From NCBI GenBank assembly GCA_963754265.1, contig CAVWFB010000016.1, forward strand, positions 310,001 through 374,000: a DNA stretch of 64,000 nucleotides, given 5' to 3'. The translations under genes were made by a program, and so were the position numbers. Below are positions 1 through 6,485 of this stretch, in pieces (position 1 is the stretch's first letter; each line of letters begins with the position of its first letter). Origin of the DNA: AC-32 sp963754265. Lineage in GTDB: Bacteria > Actinomycetota > Thermoleophilia > Gaiellales > Gaiellaceae. The notes below the pieces were generated by a model. It was not told the origin of the DNA. It worked only from the letters and a program-made list of their open reading frames with translations, and searched no databases.

Positions 1-105
1 TCACCTAGAAGCATTCCACTTCGCCCCACTTTAAACCACAGACACCCACTTCGCAACCCCTGTAGCCCACATCTCACACACGTTCGGGCGGCCGCGTTTC
101 AAGGG

Positions 106-573
106 ATGATGGAGGCGATGCGCGTTCCACCGTTCGAGCGGTTCTACGAGGAGCAGCAGAACGTCGTTCTGGCTCAGCTCCGAAGGATGCTCGGGCGGGA
201 CGCGGCCGACGACGCGTTTCAGGAGACCTTTCTGCGCGCGCTGCGCGCCTACTCGACGCTGGAGCACGGCCGCCACCTACGCGCGTGGGCGCTCACGATC
301 GCACGAAACGTGGCGCTCGATGCTCTCCGGCGCGAGCGCGTCACGTCGGCGGAGGTGCCCGACCTCGAGTCGGTCGACGAGCCCCTCCCCTACGAAGAGC
401 TGAAGCAGCTCACCGCCCAGCTGCCGCAGAAGGAGCGTGCCGCCGTCTTCCTCCGCTACGGCTACGACCTCAGCTACGACGACATCGGCGCGGCCCTCGG
501 CTCATCGAGCGAGGCGGCGCGGCAGGCGACATCCTCGGGCGTCCGCCGGCTACGAAGAAAGGAGCAGCAGTGA
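106..573 (+). CDS. ECF-type RNA polymerase sigma factor (small)
   Basis: 155 aa sigma-70 family protein with only regions 2 and 4. Region 2 spans about residues 20-77 (DAFQETFLRALRAY, then WALTIARNVALDALRRER). Region 4 spans about 97-150 (LPQKERAAVFLRYGYDLSYDDIGAALG, a helix-turn-helix). It should direct core polymerase to a small regulon. ATG codons at 106, 109 and 118 are all possible starts; AAGGG sits just before 106. Its stop overlaps the GTG of the DNA alkyltransferase gene, so the two are translationally coupled. No anti-sigma gene lies next to it. The family call is firm; the signal it answers to is unknown. Confidence 0.9.
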   Translation: MMEAMRVPPFERFYEEQQNVVLAQLRRMLGRDAADDAFQETFLRALRAYSTLEHGRHLRAWALTIARNVALDALRRERVTSAEVPDLESVDEPLPYEELKQLTAQLPQKERAAVFLRYGYDLSYDDIGAALGSSSEAARQATSSGVRRLRRKEQQ

Positions 574-1136
574 CCGTTTCATCCGACCTCGATCGCCGCT
601 TCCGCGACGCGGCGGCCAGCCAGGGCCTGCTCGACGTCGCCTACGACCTGGTCGACACGCCGGTCGGCCGGCTGCTCGTGGCTGTCACCGATCACGGCCT
701 CTGCGAGATCTCCTACGACCCGGACCTGGAGCGCGAAGAGGAACAGCTCGCCCGCAACTTCGGCGCCCGCGTCCTGCGTTCGCCGAAGCCGACGGACGAG
801 GCCCGGCGCCAACTCGACGAGTACTTCGCCGGCAAGCGCCGGGACTTCGACCTGGCCATCGACCTTCGCCCGGCGCGCGACTTCGGCCGGACCGTGCTCC
901 ACGAGCTCGCCCAGGTCCCGTACGGCGAGCTGACGACCTACGGCACGCTCGCCGCGCGGGCAGGCCGCCCCCGGGCCGCCCGCGCGGTCGGAACGGTGAT
1001 GAACCGCAATCCAGTCCCGATCGTGCTTCCGTGTCATCGAGTGGTCGGCTCGACGGGATCGCTGGTCGGGTACGGCGGCGGCCTCGACCGCAAGCGCACA
1101 CTGCTCGAGCTGGAAGGCGCCCTCCGCCCCGCTTGA
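570..1136 (+). CDS. ogt: methylated-DNA--[protein]-cysteine S-methyltransferase
   Basis: 188 aa. It transfers O6-alkyl groups from guanine in DNA to its own cysteine, a suicide repair reaction. The active-site motif PCHRV is present with the acceptor Cys at about residue 155, preceded by the RPRAARAVGTVMNRNP DNA-binding helix with its arginine finger. The N-terminal half is the usual ribonuclease-H-like domain of the Ogt family. The start is GTG at 570, overlapping the sigma-factor stop (GTGA), with GGAGCAG just upstream. Coupling to a sigma factor suggests control as part of an alkylation or stress response (inference). Confidence 0.93.
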   Translation: MTVSSDLDRRFRDAAASQGLLDVAYDLVDTPVGRLLVAVTDHGLCEISYDPDLEREEEQLARNFGARVLRSPKPTDEARRQLDEYFAGKRRDFDLAIDLRPARDFGRTVLHELAQVPYGELTTYGTLAARAGRPRAARAVGTVMNRNPVPIVLPCHRVVGSTGSLVGYGGGLDRKRTLLELEGALRPA

Positions 1137-1190
1137 CTCCTGAGCAGGCGGGCGCTATGACGGGCGCCCACCCATCCGAGGAGGCAGACA

Positions 1191-1589
1191 ATGAAGAGGC
1201 TCGCACTCGCGGCGCTCCTGGCCCTCGTCCTCGTGGCCGCCGCGCCGGCTACGGCGGCAGGGCCGACGCTCCGTTCCCTGCAGGCGCAGATCACGTCGCT
1301 GAAGAAGCAGGTCAAGAAGCTGCAGAAGCAGGTCAAGGACAACCAGACGCTCGCGGTCGCCGGGTTGGCGTACGGCGCGTGCACGTCTGCTGTGACCGCC
1401 GACGCGCTCCAGGGAACCTGGACGGCACTCGACGGGCGCTTCGTGAGCCAGGGTCAAACGGCGCTGTTCGGCGTCCAGACGCCGGTGAACGACTTCAACT
1501 TCTGCCAGGGGTTCAGCGTCGTTCGGGCCCGCAACCAGAACCCGCCGACCGTGAGCGTGTTTCAGGCGCTGCTGAACATCTTCAAGTAG
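1191..1589 (+). CDS. secreted coiled-coil protein of unknown function
   Basis: 132 aa. A clear signal peptide (MKRLALAALLALVLVAAAPATAAG, cleavage near residue 23) is followed by a short lysine-rich heptad segment (about residues 27-50, LQAQITSLKKQVKKLQKQVK) and a globular tail with two cysteines (Cys64 and Cys104) that could form a disulfide outside the cell. A GAGGAGG ribosome-binding site lies 7-8 nt before the ATG. It follows the sigma/ogt pair on the same strand and may be co-transcribed. No family recognised. Confidence 0.75.
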   Translation: MKRLALAALLALVLVAAAPATAAGPTLRSLQAQITSLKKQVKKLQKQVKDNQTLAVAGLAYGACTSAVTADALQGTWTALDGRFVSQGQTALFGVQTPVNDFNFCQGFSVVRARNQNPPTVSVFQALLNIFK

Positions 1590-1593
1590 CGGC

Positions 1594-1818
1594 TCAGGCT
1601 TCGTGCTCTGGCAGCAGCTCGAGCGCGCGCTCGAGGTCCTTCTCGTGCACGAGCACCTCGTACATCCCCCCTAGCCCCCCGAAGCCCTCGAAGGCCGAGT
1701 CCGCCTCCCCGCTCGGGCGATACGCGCACTCGAAGCCGTTGCTGCGGAGGTGGTTGCAGAGCAGCTCCGCCTCCGGCTCGCCGGGAACCTTGGTCAGGCG
1801 CACCGCGTCGTCGTCCAC
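1594..1818 (-). CDS. DUF2007-type putative signal transducing protein
   Basis: 74 aa, full length for this small family. It shows the typical pattern of an N-terminal beta strand and helix (VRLTKVPGEPEAELLCNHLRSNGFECAYRP) and a C-terminal strand-helix ending in VLVHEKDLERALELL. The family resembles ferredoxin-like/PII-like folds; its ligand is not known. The start is GTG with a TAGGCT box 6 nt before it, so the mRNA is probably leaderless. It converges on the secreted protein gene 4 bp away. Confidence 0.7.
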   Translation of the reverse strand: MDDDAVRLTKVPGEPEAELLCNHLRSNGFECAYRPSGEADSAFEGFGGLGGMYEVLVHEKDLERALELLPEHEA

Positions 1819-1824
1819 CCGGCG

Positions 1825-1830
1825 AGCCTA
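1825..1830 (-). promoter_or_regulatory. -10 box of leaderless promoter (TAGGCT)
   Basis: On the minus strand TAGGCT lies exactly 6 nt before the GTG start of the DUF2007 gene. That spacing places the transcription start at or next to the start codon. Confidence 0.5.
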
Positions 1831-1835
1831 GCCGC

Positions 1836-2834
1836 TCAGCCTCTGCGGCGCAGGAACTCCGCCAGCGGCTCGAGCACCTCGTCGAGCCGTGAGGTGTCGC
1901 CCCAGGACCCGAGCACCTCGAGCTCTCCCGTCTTGCGGTCGAACCGCGGCTCGACCCGCCCGACGAGGCGGTCGCCCTCGAGGATCGGCAGGACGTAGTA
2001 GCCGTACTCGCGCTTCGCGGGAGGCACGTACATCTCGAGCCGGTAGCGGAACCCGAACAAGGCCTCCGCCCGGTCGCGGTCGTGCACGAGGCGGTCGAAC
2101 GGAGACAACACGGTGACCCGGTCGGGCACGGGCTCGTCGCTCACCTCGTGATGCGCGATCCACTCACCCTTCTCGCGACGCACGCCGAGCGAACGGAAGC
2201 GCTGCTCGGCAAAGTGTCGTTCTGCCTCCCGCAGCGGCACCGTCTCGGTCTCGGGGTACCAGCGCTCGCCGAGGTCCCAGACGCGCTGTTTTCCCCGTCG
2301 GCCGACGACCGCCACATCGCCGCGGAGGCTGAGGATCTCCAGCATCAGCCCCGTGCGGCGCGATCCCCACCAGCGGTGCCCGTCGTCCCTGCCCACGGGA
2401 TCCTCGAGCTCGCGTGCCAACAGCGGGCCACGCCGGTCGAGCTCGCGGATGACGTAGCGCCGGTAGGCGGCGTTCTCCTTCAGGAACTGCTGGCCCCGGC
2501 GCTGCCAGCTGTGACCGGTAGCGCGCCGGCTGCCACGCATGCGGGCCCGGACCAGCGGCAGCGACTCGATCGGCCAGACGAACGCGTTCCATTCGAAGAG
2601 CTTGCGGTCGCGCCAGAGCAGGTGCTCGAGCCGGGCCGTGTCGAACGATCCGATCCGACTCCACAGGACGAGGTGTTGCGGTGTGGCGACCGGCGAGATC
2701 GGGTCGAGCTGCAGGAAGCCGAGCCGGCGCACGGTGTCGAGCAGACCCTTTGCCGAGCCGTCGAGGAGCTGCGCGCGAACCGCGATGCGCCGCGCCTGCT
2801 CCTGGGTCACCGTTCGCGCCACGCCTCGAGTCAA
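1836..2834 (-). CDS. YcaQ/AlkX-type winged-helix DNA glycosylase family protein
   Basis: 332 aa protein of the HTH_42 (winged-helix, YcaQ-like) family. E. coli YcaQ is a DNA glycosylase that unhooks interstrand crosslinks using a QxD motif. Here the matching segment reads FLQLDPISPVATPQHLVLWSR, with Gln42 and Asp44 (QLD), so catalytic residues are retained. The start is uncertain: TTG at 2834 opens the frame; GTG at 2822 or 2810 are alternatives. It lies 6 bp after the degenerate response-regulator gene and is probably co-transcribed with it. Enzymatic activity on crosslinks is inferred from the family. Confidence 0.8.
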   Translation of the reverse strand: MTRGVARTVTQEQARRIAVRAQLLDGSAKGLLDTVRRLGFLQLDPISPVATPQHLVLWSRIGSFDTARLEHLLWRDRKLFEWNAFVWPIESLPLVRARMRGSRRATGHSWQRRGQQFLKENAAYRRYVIRELDRRGPLLARELEDPVGRDDGHRWWGSRRTGLMLEILSLRGDVAVVGRRGKQRVWDLGERWYPETETVPLREAERHFAEQRFRSLGVRREKGEWIAHHEVSDEPVPDRVTVLSPFDRLVHDRDRAEALFGFRYRLEMYVPPAKREYGYYVLPILEGDRLVGRVEPRFDRKTGELEVLGSWGDTSRLDEVLEPLAEFLRRRG

Positions 2835-2840
2835 GCACGA

Positions 2841-3560
2841 TCAGGCGCTCAGGCGGGCCTCCTCGTGGTCGGCGAGGAGCCGGTAGCCCACGCCCCACAC
2901 GTTGAGAACGCATTCGGCGGCACCGGCCCGAGCCAGCTTTCGCCGGAGGCGGGAGGCATGCGAATCCAGGGTGCGGGTCCGGCCGAGCGAGCGAAAACCC
3001 CAGACCTCTCGCAGCAGCTCCTCCTTCGTGAAGACCCGCACGGGCTCGCTCGCGAGCTTGACGAGCAGCTCGTACTCCTTCGCGGCGAGCGCCACCGGAC
3101 AGCCGTGCACGGTCACCCTCCTCGTCGCGCGGTCGACGGCCACCGGCCCTGCGGCGAGGCGGTCGCGTTCACCCGGCCGCGTCCGCCGCAGCACGGCGTG
3201 AATCCGCGCCACGAGCTCCTCGTAGTGAAAGGGCCGCGGCACGAAGTCGTCGCAGCCGCGGGCGAAGGCGTGCACGCGGTCAACCGCATCTGCCCGCGCT
3301 TCGCCGAGCACGATCACCGGAACGTCACGGTCCCAGGACCGGCCGGGCTCCCCCTCGCGCAGCACCCGGCAAACCTCGAGCGCCGGGGCATCGGGGAGCC
3401 CGCCGACGAGCACGAGGTCGGGCCGCTCGCGCTCGGCCAGCTCGAGCGCCTCGCGTCCCTCGCCTGCCGGAACGACCGAGAACCCGTCGCTCGCCAGGTG
3501 CCGCTCGAGGAACTCCCGCGTTCCGGTCTCTGCTTCGGCGAGGAGCAGCGCCTGCGACAT
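2841..3560 (-). CDS. OmpR-type winged-helix regulator with degenerate receiver
   Basis: 239 aa. A CheY-like receiver (residues 1-115) is followed by a winged-helix effector domain (about 140-232; EYELLVKLASEPVRVFTKEELLREVWG, then DSHASRLRRKL and WGVGYRL). The receiver has lost its phosphorylation chemistry. The usual DD pocket reads AEAE, the strand that should carry the phospho-acceptor Asp reads LVLVGGLP, and the KPF lysine is Arg (PRPF). It should therefore act without phosphorylation. The ATG at 3560 is chosen because TAGCTT lies 7 nt before it; the frame is open further upstream. No kinase gene is adjacent. Confidence 0.87.
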   Translation of the reverse strand: MSQALLLAEAETGTREFLERHLASDGFSVVPAGEGREALELAERERPDLVLVGGLPDAPALEVCRVLREGEPGRSWDRDVPVIVLGEARADAVDRVHAFARGCDDFVPRPFHYEELVARIHAVLRRTRPGERDRLAAGPVAVDRATRRVTVHGCPVALAAKEYELLVKLASEPVRVFTKEELLREVWGFRSLGRTRTLDSHASRLRRKLARAGAAECVLNVWGVGYRLLADHEEARLSA

Positions 3561-3567
3561 GCAGCCG

Positions 3568-3573
3568 AAGCTA
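3568..3573 (-). promoter_or_regulatory. -10 box of leaderless promoter (TAGCTT)
   Basis: On the minus strand TAGCTT sits 7 nt before the ATG at 3560 of the degenerate regulator, matching the spacing seen at many other starts in the window. Confidence 0.45.
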
Positions 3574-3638
3574 CCGCCGCCTCGGCGCCGCCGCCAGATG
3601 TCCATTCGCGCGGAACTGCGACGAACGATCGACAGCAA

Positions 3639-3670
3639 GGCGGGGCGCCTCGTGTTCGCGGCGCCCCGCC
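3639..3670 (-). terminator. hairpin terminator after ubiB operon
   Basis: A perfect 11-bp GC stem (GGCGGGGCGCC / GGCGCCCCGCC) with a 10-nt loop lies 120 bp beyond the ubiB stop. No long T-run follows, as is common in GC-rich genomes. It separates the long queA-to-ubiB operon from the regulator gene downstream. The rest of 3671-3789 shows no convincing gene. Confidence 0.6.
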
Positions 3671-3789
3671 CCCCGTCCGTCAGCTCTTCCGCTCCTTGGC
3701 GCTCCCGAACCTCTGCATGCCGTCCGGTTTACCGCCAACCGGTTGCGGTGGCATTGCCGCCCCGTTAAGACGCTGGGTAGCGAGTGCAG

Positions 3790-5454
3790 CTAGAGGCGTC
3801 CGGAGCGGAGTACGCCCCAGAGGAGCCACAGCCCGAGCACCACGGAGAGCACGAAGCCGATGAACGAGAGGAAGTTCACCCCCGCGATCTGCGGCCCCTC
3901 GGTGGAGAAGATCCCGATCAGGCTCGATCCGATCAGGCCGCCCACCACCACGAGCGCGATCACGAGCCGGTTGAACGCGACGTCCAGCTTGCGCATGAAC
4001 TCGTCGAGCCCCTTGTGCACGAAGCCGACCTCGATCTGGCCGTCGCGGAACTCTTCGAGCACGTCATGCACCTGGTAGGGCATGTCGCGCACGACCCGGG
4101 CCAGCTCGATTCCTTCCTTGCGGGCGCGCGTCAGCACTCGCCGCGGGGTGTAGCGCTCCAGCATGAGCCCGCGCGCGTATGGCTTCGCGACCTCGAAGAC
4201 GTTGAAGTCCGGGTACAGCTCGATCCCGACCGCGCCCAGGGTCGCGATCGCCTTGTCGAGCATCACGAAACGGGTGGGCAGGCGCAGGTTCAGCCGGTAG
4301 ATCAGCTGGAACGCCTCGCGAATCACCTGGAGCGGGTCGATCTCGGCGAGGCTCACACCGTAGTAGCGGTAGTAGAGCTCCCGCAGCTCGGCGACGAACT
4401 CGTCCTCGCGTTCCTTCGGGTAGCGAACCCCGAGCTCGGCGAGCCGGCGTGGGATCTGCTCGATCTGCTCGTTGGCGGCGTCGATGAAGAGCCGCGTCAG
4501 CTTGGACATGTCTTCCTCGGTCAGCTTCCCGACCTGGCCGAAGTCGACGATTCCGATCTCGTCGCCGTCGCCGAGGACGAAGATGTTCGCCGGGTGCGGG
4601 TCGCCGTGGAAGAACCCGTGCCGGAAGATCATCGTCATCCAGGTCTCCGTGATCAGGTACGCGAGGCGCCGGCGCTCTTCCATCTCCCAGGCGTCGAGCG
4701 GCAGGTCGGCGAGCTGCATGCCCTCGACGAGCTCCAGCGTGAGCACGCGCGTGCGCGTGTAGCTCCAGTAGACGCGCGGGATCAGGACGTGCGGGTGCCC
4801 TGCGAAGCGGTGATGGAACGCCTCGGCGTTGCGGGCCTCGAGCCGGTAGTCGAGCTCCTGCCGGATCGAGCGTGCGAACTCGTCCACGAGCTGCCGCGCA
4901 TCGATGAAGTCGAGCGCCCGCACGCGCTCCCCGGCCAGCTTGGCGGCCTGATAGAGAAGCGCGAGATCGGCCTCGACCTGCCGCGGCGCATTGGGCCGCT
5001 GCACCTTGACCGCGACGCGCTTGCCGTTCGGCAGCGTCGCCCGGTGCACCTGCCCGATCGAGGCGGCGGCGACGGGGGTCGGCTCGAACTCCGTGAAGAG
5101 CTGCTCGATCGAAAGCCCGAGGTCCTCGCGGATCACCCGCTCGACGTCCTCGTACGGGAAAGGCCGCACGTCGTCCTGCAGGGCCTGCAGCTCGAGCACG
5201 ATGTCGGGCGGGACGACGTCGGGCCGCGTCGAGAGCAGCTGGCCGAACTTGACGAAGGTCGGGCCGAGCTCGTCCAGCATCTCGCGGAGGTGCTGGCCGC
5301 GCTGGGAGGGAGAGCCCTCCGGCGGGAGACGCTGCTTTCCGGGCAGCAGGTCGGTCAGCCTGTGGGTCTCGAAGAAGTAGCCGAACCCGTGCTTGACCGC
5401 CACCTGGGCGATTTCCGACATGCGCCCGAGATTGCGGGTCGTCGTGCTGGCCAT
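3790..5454 (-). CDS. ABC1/UbiB-family atypical kinase (AarF-like)
   Basis: 554 aa. It has the hallmark UbiB features: the KxGQ motif (KFGQ, about residues 69-72, followed by LLSTRPD), the A-rich nucleotide loop (AAASIGQVHRA), AVKVQRP with the catalytic lysine, and the GDPHPANIFV catalytic loop followed by the IVDFGQVG metal-binding Asp. Two C-terminal transmembrane helices (about 500-550) anchor it in the membrane. The family acts as an ATPase that helps handle polyprenyl/quinone lipids. It is the last gene of the queA-tgt-yajC-secDF-plsC operon and starts 4 bp after the acyltransferase stop. The exact lipid substrate cannot be named. Confidence 0.92.
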   Translation of the reverse strand: MASTTTRNLGRMSEIAQVAVKHGFGYFFETHRLTDLLPGKQRLPPEGSPSQRGQHLREMLDELGPTFVKFGQLLSTRPDVVPPDIVLELQALQDDVRPFPYEDVERVIREDLGLSIEQLFTEFEPTPVAAASIGQVHRATLPNGKRVAVKVQRPNAPRQVEADLALLYQAAKLAGERVRALDFIDARQLVDEFARSIRQELDYRLEARNAEAFHHRFAGHPHVLIPRVYWSYTRTRVLTLELVEGMQLADLPLDAWEMEERRRLAYLITETWMTMIFRHGFFHGDPHPANIFVLGDGDEIGIVDFGQVGKLTEEDMSKLTRLFIDAANEQIEQIPRRLAELGVRYPKEREDEFVAELRELYYRYYGVSLAEIDPLQVIREAFQLIYRLNLRLPTRFVMLDKAIATLGAVGIELYPDFNVFEVAKPYARGLMLERYTPRRVLTRARKEGIELARVVRDMPYQVHDVLEEFRDGQIEVGFVHKGLDEFMRKLDVAFNRLVIALVVVGGLIGSSLIGIFSTEGPQIAGVNFLSFIGFVLSVVLGLWLLWGVLRSGRL

Positions 5455-5458
5455 GGCC

Positions 5459-6157
5459 TCAGTGTTGCATGAGGTGCGGGTTGATCCCGCTGCGCAGAGC
5501 CCCGTCCGGGAGCTCGGCCGGCAGTCCCGCAGCAGACGCCTCGGCGGCGAGCCGCCAGAGGCGCACGATCTCGGCGCCCACGACCTCGGAGGCCTCGGCG
5601 TAGCCCTTGCGGTTGCGCGGCAGGTCGTCCAGCCGCATCGGCTCGCCCCACACGACCGCGCACTTGCGCCTGTTCGTCGGCGACCAGCCGAACGTGTCGA
5701 GCCCGCACGGAATGACGGGCACGCCTTCCTGCATCGCGATCATCAGGCCCCCGGGATGCATCGGCCCCGGGTGACCGAAACGCTGGCGCGTACCCTCGAG
5801 GTGTACGCCGACGAGCTTCCCGTCGCGCGCGAGCTCCCGCGCATGCCGCAAGGCGTCGCGGTCGCCCTCACCACGCCTGACGCCGAAGACGCCGAGCGAG
5901 CGGAGCGCGGTGCCGACGACCGGAACCTCGAGCAGCTCCGCCTTGGCGAGGAAGTAGATCGTCCGCGGCGAGAACCCGCCGATCAGCGGGTGGTCGATGC
6001 CGGAGAAGTGGTTGGCCGCGACGACGCCTCCGCCTTCCAGCGGGACGCGCTCGACCCCGTAGCCCGCGGAGGGCGCGAGCCAGACGGCGATCCGAGGCAC
6101 GAACATGCGCCCGACGCGCCACCCCGTCTCCGGGCTGCGGAACCAGACCCCGGGCAC
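5459..6157 (-). CDS. PlsC-like 1-acylglycerol-3-phosphate acyltransferase family protein
   Basis: 232 aa lysophospholipid acyltransferase fold. It shows the HX4D catalytic motif (NHFSGIDH), the glycerol-phosphate binding block (HLEGTRQR) and a proline-containing block IV (GVPVIPCGLDTF). It lacks a long N-terminal membrane segment. Members acylate lysophosphatidate or related lipids at the inner face of the membrane. The start is GTG at 6157, 1 bp after the stop of the phasin-like gene, and the stop is 4 bp before ubiB, so it is inside the operon. Confidence 0.88.
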   Translation of the reverse strand: MPGVWFRSPETGWRVGRMFVPRIAVWLAPSAGYGVERVPLEGGGVVAANHFSGIDHPLIGGFSPRTIYFLAKAELLEVPVVGTALRSLGVFGVRRGEGDRDALRHARELARDGKLVGVHLEGTRQRFGHPGPMHPGGLMIAMQEGVPVIPCGLDTFGWSPTNRRKCAVVWGEPMRLDDLPRNRKGYAEASEVVGAEIVRLWRLAAEASAAGLPAELPDGALRSGINPHLMQH

Positions 6158-6158
6158 G

Positions 6159-6485
6159 CTACGGCTTCTCGAGCAGCCTCAGCCGGTGCTCGATCTGCGC
6201 CACCCGGAGCTCGAGCTCCTCGAGCTCCTCGCGCGTCACGAGCCCGAGCTCGCGAAAGAGCCCCGCGAGCCCCGACCCCGTCCACTCGCTCAGCCGGACG
6301 GACTCGTTCCGCCAGCGGCCGACGGCCTCCTCGACGACCGAGCGCGCCTCTTCGCGGCCCATCCCGCCGCGCGCCGAGATCTCCTCGGCCAGCGCGTCCG
6401 CCCGCTCGGCGGTCAGCGCGATCGCGCCGACGCCGGCCAGGACGAGCTTCTCGGCGATCTCCCGCAGCTCAGCGCGCTCGGCCAT
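6159..6485 (-). CDS. phasin-family-like helical protein
   Basis: 108 aa, almost entirely helical and charged. It starts with AELREIAEKLVLAGVGAIALTAERADALAEEISARG and ends in a heptad-rich coiled coil (LEELELRVAQIEHRLRLLEKP). This is the pattern of the phasin / polyhydroxyalkanoate synthesis regulator family in actinobacteria and firmicutes. The ATG at 6485 lies inside the last codons of secDF (17-bp overlap). Nothing else for polyester storage is in the window, so a role in PHA is not supported by context; a membrane-associated role is possible. Confidence 0.7.
   Translation of the reverse strand: MAERAELREIAEKLVLAGVGAIALTAERADALAEEISARGGMGREEARSVVEEAVGRWRNESVRLSEWTGSGLAGLFRELGLVTREELEELELRVAQIEHRLRLLEKP

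Noticed and set aside
1..105. Left-edge sequence with repeated CCACTTCGC-like words
   Set aside because: Only two loose copies; no promoter, RNA or gene could be supported. The minus-strand frame 31-276 is a shadow of the sigma gene.
3680..3718. 12-codon frame on the minus strand (MQRFGSAKERKS) after ubiB
   Set aside because: Too short to judge, no proper -10 box or ribosome-binding site; lies in the probable 3' end of the ubiB transcript.
2082..3863. 593-codon open frame on the plus strand
   Set aside because: Crosses two clear minus-strand genes and an intergenic hairpin; composition is that of a shadow frame.
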